A DNA stretch of 32,603 nt from Actinomyces sp. (GTDB lineage Bacteria; Actinomycetota; Actinomycetes; Actinomycetales; Actinomycetaceae), in contig NZ_JARKVC010000016.1 of NCBI RefSeq assembly GCF_029851875.1, positions 1 through 32,603 of the forward strand. The letters are read 5' to 3'. The notes beneath the pieces were generated by a model, which was given only the letters and a program-made list of their open reading frames with translations, was not told the DNA's origin and ran no database searches. Both the position numbers and the translations under genes were made by a program. This document shows, one piece after another, positions 30,843 through 32,603 of this stretch (positions are counted from its first letter, which is position 1; each line of letters begins with the position of its first letter).

Positions 30843-30852
30843 ACGCTACACT
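30843..30852. promoter_or_regulatory. Overlapping divergent -10 boxes (polyprenyl synthase / sigma factor)
   Basis: ACGCTACACT reads as TAGCGT on the minus strand, 8 bases before the prenyl synthase ATG. On the plus strand it reads TACACT (30847-30852), a possible -10 for rpoD with a leader of about 83 bases. Two polymerases could not use it at once. Confidence 0.4.
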
Positions 30853-30941
30853 TGAGCGGTTGCCTGCAGCGTCAGTAGGGAGCAGTCACCCCATCGGCAC
30901 CGGCTCCCGCCTGAGACGTCCGCCCACGTGAAAGGAAATCC

Positions 30942-32540
30942 GTGGCTACTTCCACAGCTACGCGTCACCGTGACCTTGGTGATGACGACCTCGACACCGC
31001 CGAGGACCACGAGGACTTCGACCTTGACGAGGACGAGGAGTTCGGCGACGAGGCTGACGACCTTGAGGAGGGCTCTGAGACGGAGGCTGACGACGAGGAC
31101 GAGCCCGAGTCGGAGCCGGCCCCGGAGCTGCGTGACTACTACCTGGACGTGACGCTGGAGGAGGACGGCGACGGCTCCAAGCGCCACCCCTTCAACAGCC
31201 CGGCCTCCCTCAAGGGCGTGCGTCTGGCCCCTGGCGCCACGCTGTACGTGCGCTCGCGCACGACGGTCGAGGGCCTGGAGATCAGCGGTGACGGCACCCT
31301 GGACGACCCGATCACCCTGGCGCCCTACGGCCACGGCCCGGTGCCTCGCTTCGTCGTGCCTGACGAGGAGGAGCCGGTTGTCGCCCGTGACTTCCTGACC
31401 CACAACGGCTACATCTTCCGAGGCTGGGTCATCAAGGGCATCAAGATGAGCCCCTCGATCGCCGCCCTGACCGGTGAGCTGGAGCGTATGCGCCGCGAGG
31501 AGGCCGAGAAGGCGGCGGCCAAGAAGTCGGGCAAGCGCAGGTCCTCCTCCAAGGAGAAGGACGGTTCCTACACCGTCTCGGACTCCGACGAGGGCGACGA
31601 GCCCGCGCAGAAGGTCGTCACCGCCGGTGCGACGGCCGACCCGGTCAAGGACTACCTCAAGCAGATCGGTAAGGTCGCCCTGCTCAACGCTGCCGAGGAG
31701 GTCGAGCTGGCCAAGCGGATCGAGGCGGGCATGTACGCCGAGTACCTGCTGGGCACCGAGGGCAACGACCTGGACGCGAGGTACCGCCGTGAGCTCCACT
31801 GGATCTCCAACGACGGCCAGCGCGCCAAGAACCACCTGCTGGAGGCCAACCTCCGCCTCGTGGTCTCCCTGGCCAAGCGCTACACCGGTCGCGGCATGCT
31901 CTTCCTCGACCTCATCCAGGAAGGCAACCTGGGCCTGATCCGCGCGGTGGAGAAGTTCGACTACACCAAGGGCTTCAAGTTCTCCACCTACGCCACCTGG
32001 TGGATCCGCCAGGCCATCACCCGCGCGATGGCGGACCAGGCTCGCACGATCCGTATCCCGGTCCACATGGTCGAGGTCATCAACAAGTTGGCCCGCGTCC
32101 AGCGTCAGATGCTTCAGGACCTGGGCCGCGAGCCCACTCCGGAGGAGCTGGCCGTCGAGCTGGACATGACGCCCGAGAAGGTCATCGAGGTCCAGAAGTA
32201 CGGTCGTGAGCCGATTTCGCTGCACACCCCGCTCGGCGAGGACGGCGACAGCGAGTTCGGTGACCTCATTGAGGACTCTGAGGCTGTGGTGCCGGCTGAC
32301 GCGGTGAGCTTCACGCTCCTGCAGGAGCAGCTGCACGCGGTCCTCGACACCCTCTCCGAGCGCGAGGCCGGCGTGGTGTCCATGCGTTTCGGTCTGACCG
32401 ACGGCCAGCCCAAGACCCTGGACGAGATCGGCAAGGTCTACGGCGTGACGCGTGAGCGCATCCGCCAGATCGAGTCCAAGACCATGTCGAAGCTGCGTCA
32501 CCCCTCGCGCAGCCAGGTGCTGCGCGACTACCTGGACTGA
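30942..32540 (+). CDS. rpoD: Primary sigma factor RpoD/SigA with unusual N-terminal module
   Basis: Housekeeping sigma-70 factor, 532 residues, that directs RNA polymerase to -35/-10 promoters. Canonical part: region 1.2 from [15 protein letters not shown] (231), region 2 with [17 protein letters not shown] (302) and [35 protein letters not shown] for -10 recognition, region 3 [19 protein letters not shown], region 4 [15 protein letters not shown] and the -35 helix [20 protein letters not shown] (501-520). Residues 11-61 are extremely acidic. Residues about 64-169 (nt 31131-31448) are not a usual sigma segment: [42 protein letters not shown] and [15 protein letters not shown] resemble the start of pectate-lyase-like right-handed beta-helix proteins. 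A Lys/Arg/Ser-rich linker (about 186-207) follows. GTG 30942 has GAAAGGA. An internal ATG at Met169 (31446) could give a short form. Confidence 0.95.
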   Translation: MATSTATRHRDLGDDDLDTAEDHEDFDLDEDEEFGDEADDLEEGSETEADDEDEPESEPAPELRDYYLDVTLEEDGDGSKRHPFNSPASLKGVRLAPGATLYVRSRTTVEGLEISGDGTLDDPITLAPYGHGPVPRFVVPDEEEPVVARDFLTHNGYIFRGWVIKGIKMSPSIAALTGELERMRREEAEKAAAKKSGKRRSSSKEKDGSYTVSDSDEGDEPAQKVVTAGATADPVKDYLKQIGKVALLNAAEEVELAKRIEAGMYAEYLLGTEGNDLDARYRRELHWISNDGQRAKNHLLEANLRLVVSLAKRYTGRGMLFLDLIQEGNLGLIRAVEKFDYTKGFKFSTYATWWIRQAITRAMADQARTIRIPVHMVEVINKLARVQRQMLQDLGREPTPEELAVELDMTPEKVIEVQKYGREPISLHTPLGEDGDSEFGDLIEDSEAVVPADAVSFTLLQEQLHAVLDTLSEREAGVVSMRFGLTDGQPKTLDEIGKVYGVTRERIRQIESKTMSKLRHPSRSQVLRDYLD

Positions 32541-32555
32541 GTGGACGGGGCACGA

Positions 32556-32598
32556 CGGCGGGGGCGCCCCCCCCTGTGGGGGGCGGGCCCCCCCGCCG
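32556..32598 (+). terminator. Terminator after rpoD
   Basis: An extremely GC-rich inverted repeat (CGGCGGGGGC on the left, GCCCCCCCGCCG on the right, with inner G/C runs around TGTG) lies 15 bases after the rpoD stop. Confidence 0.75.
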
Positions 32599-32603
32599 GA
32601 GGT

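Noticed and set aside
28933..30855. A 640-codon plus-strand open frame spanning the kinase and prenyl synthase genes
   Set aside because: It runs across two genuine minus-strand genes and their intergenic gap. Composition is low-complexity and no motif is recognisable.
30846..32501. A 551-codon minus-strand frame opposite rpoD
   Set aside because: Antisense shadow of the sigma factor. Its Leu/Val/Gly/Asp repeats mirror the codon bias of rpoD.
1..32603. tRNA, rRNA, CRISPR, insertion sequences, prophage or toxin-antitoxin genes
   Set aside because: Read for these on both strands by eye; no cloverleaf, spaced repeats, transposase motif or small gene pair was found. Small RNAs cannot be excluded.

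Overview
The window is about 70% GC and tightly packed. Every protein reads like a high-GC actinobacterium, most probably Actinomyces or a close relative. Supporting signs are the MabA/InhA-type fatty-acid pair, a PPi-type phosphofructokinase, the idsA/pknL/aroG neighbourhood shared with mycobacteria, a DEDDh exonuclease fused to a GIY-YIG domain, and many genes whose start codon lies 6-8 bases after a TAnnnT box, with no Shine-Dalgarno, as in leaderless actinobacterial mRNAs. It is a core chromosomal segment. I see no transposase, integrase, CRISPR array, tRNA or rRNA, and no gene-free gap above 300 bases.

Layout. 1-4.9 kb: YibE/F membrane protein, convergent dusB-like tRNA-dihydrouridine synthase, then fabG-inhA-like (translationally coupled) and a SixA-type phosphatase. 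4.8-8.4 kb: serB and glgC on the minus strand, with a glgA/glgM-type glycosyltransferase diverging from glgC. 8.4-14.6 kb: a conserved unknown protein diverging from a plus-strand run of orphan ABC ATPase, NfeD, SPFH protein, HdeD-like protein, ClC-type channel and TrmH/SpoU methyltransferase. 14.7-16.8 kb: a beta-glucoside-family PTS permease (IIBCA). 17.0-20.9 kb: an orphan unknown gene, an ABC-F ATPase, an A-type Fe-S carrier and an FKBP lipoprotein. 21.0-24.0 kb: Mn-type sodA, a single-domain receiver protein and the exonuclease/GIY-YIG fusion. 24.0-32.6 kb: plsC, PPi-PFK, class II DAHP synthase, PASTA kinase, polyprenyl diphosphate synthase and the primary sigma factor.

How genes work together. 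glgC and glgA/glgM form the ADP-glucose branch of glycogen/alpha-glucan synthesis. fabG and the InhA-like reductase are two steps of one fatty-acid elongation cycle. NfeD and SPFH are a classic partnered pair. The aroG-pknL-idsA stretch resembles a block around M. tuberculosis Rv2173-Rv2182c (from memory). Several gene ends are closed by perfect GC-rich hairpins without U-tracts.

The most unusual item is the primary sigma factor (30942-32540). Between an acidic N-terminal tail and canonical sigma regions 1.2-4 it carries about 105 residues whose sequence pattern resembles the N-terminal part of secreted right-handed parallel beta-helix (pectate-lyase-like) proteins. I know of no described sigma-70 factor with such a module. 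This is a pattern-based inference and no search was run.
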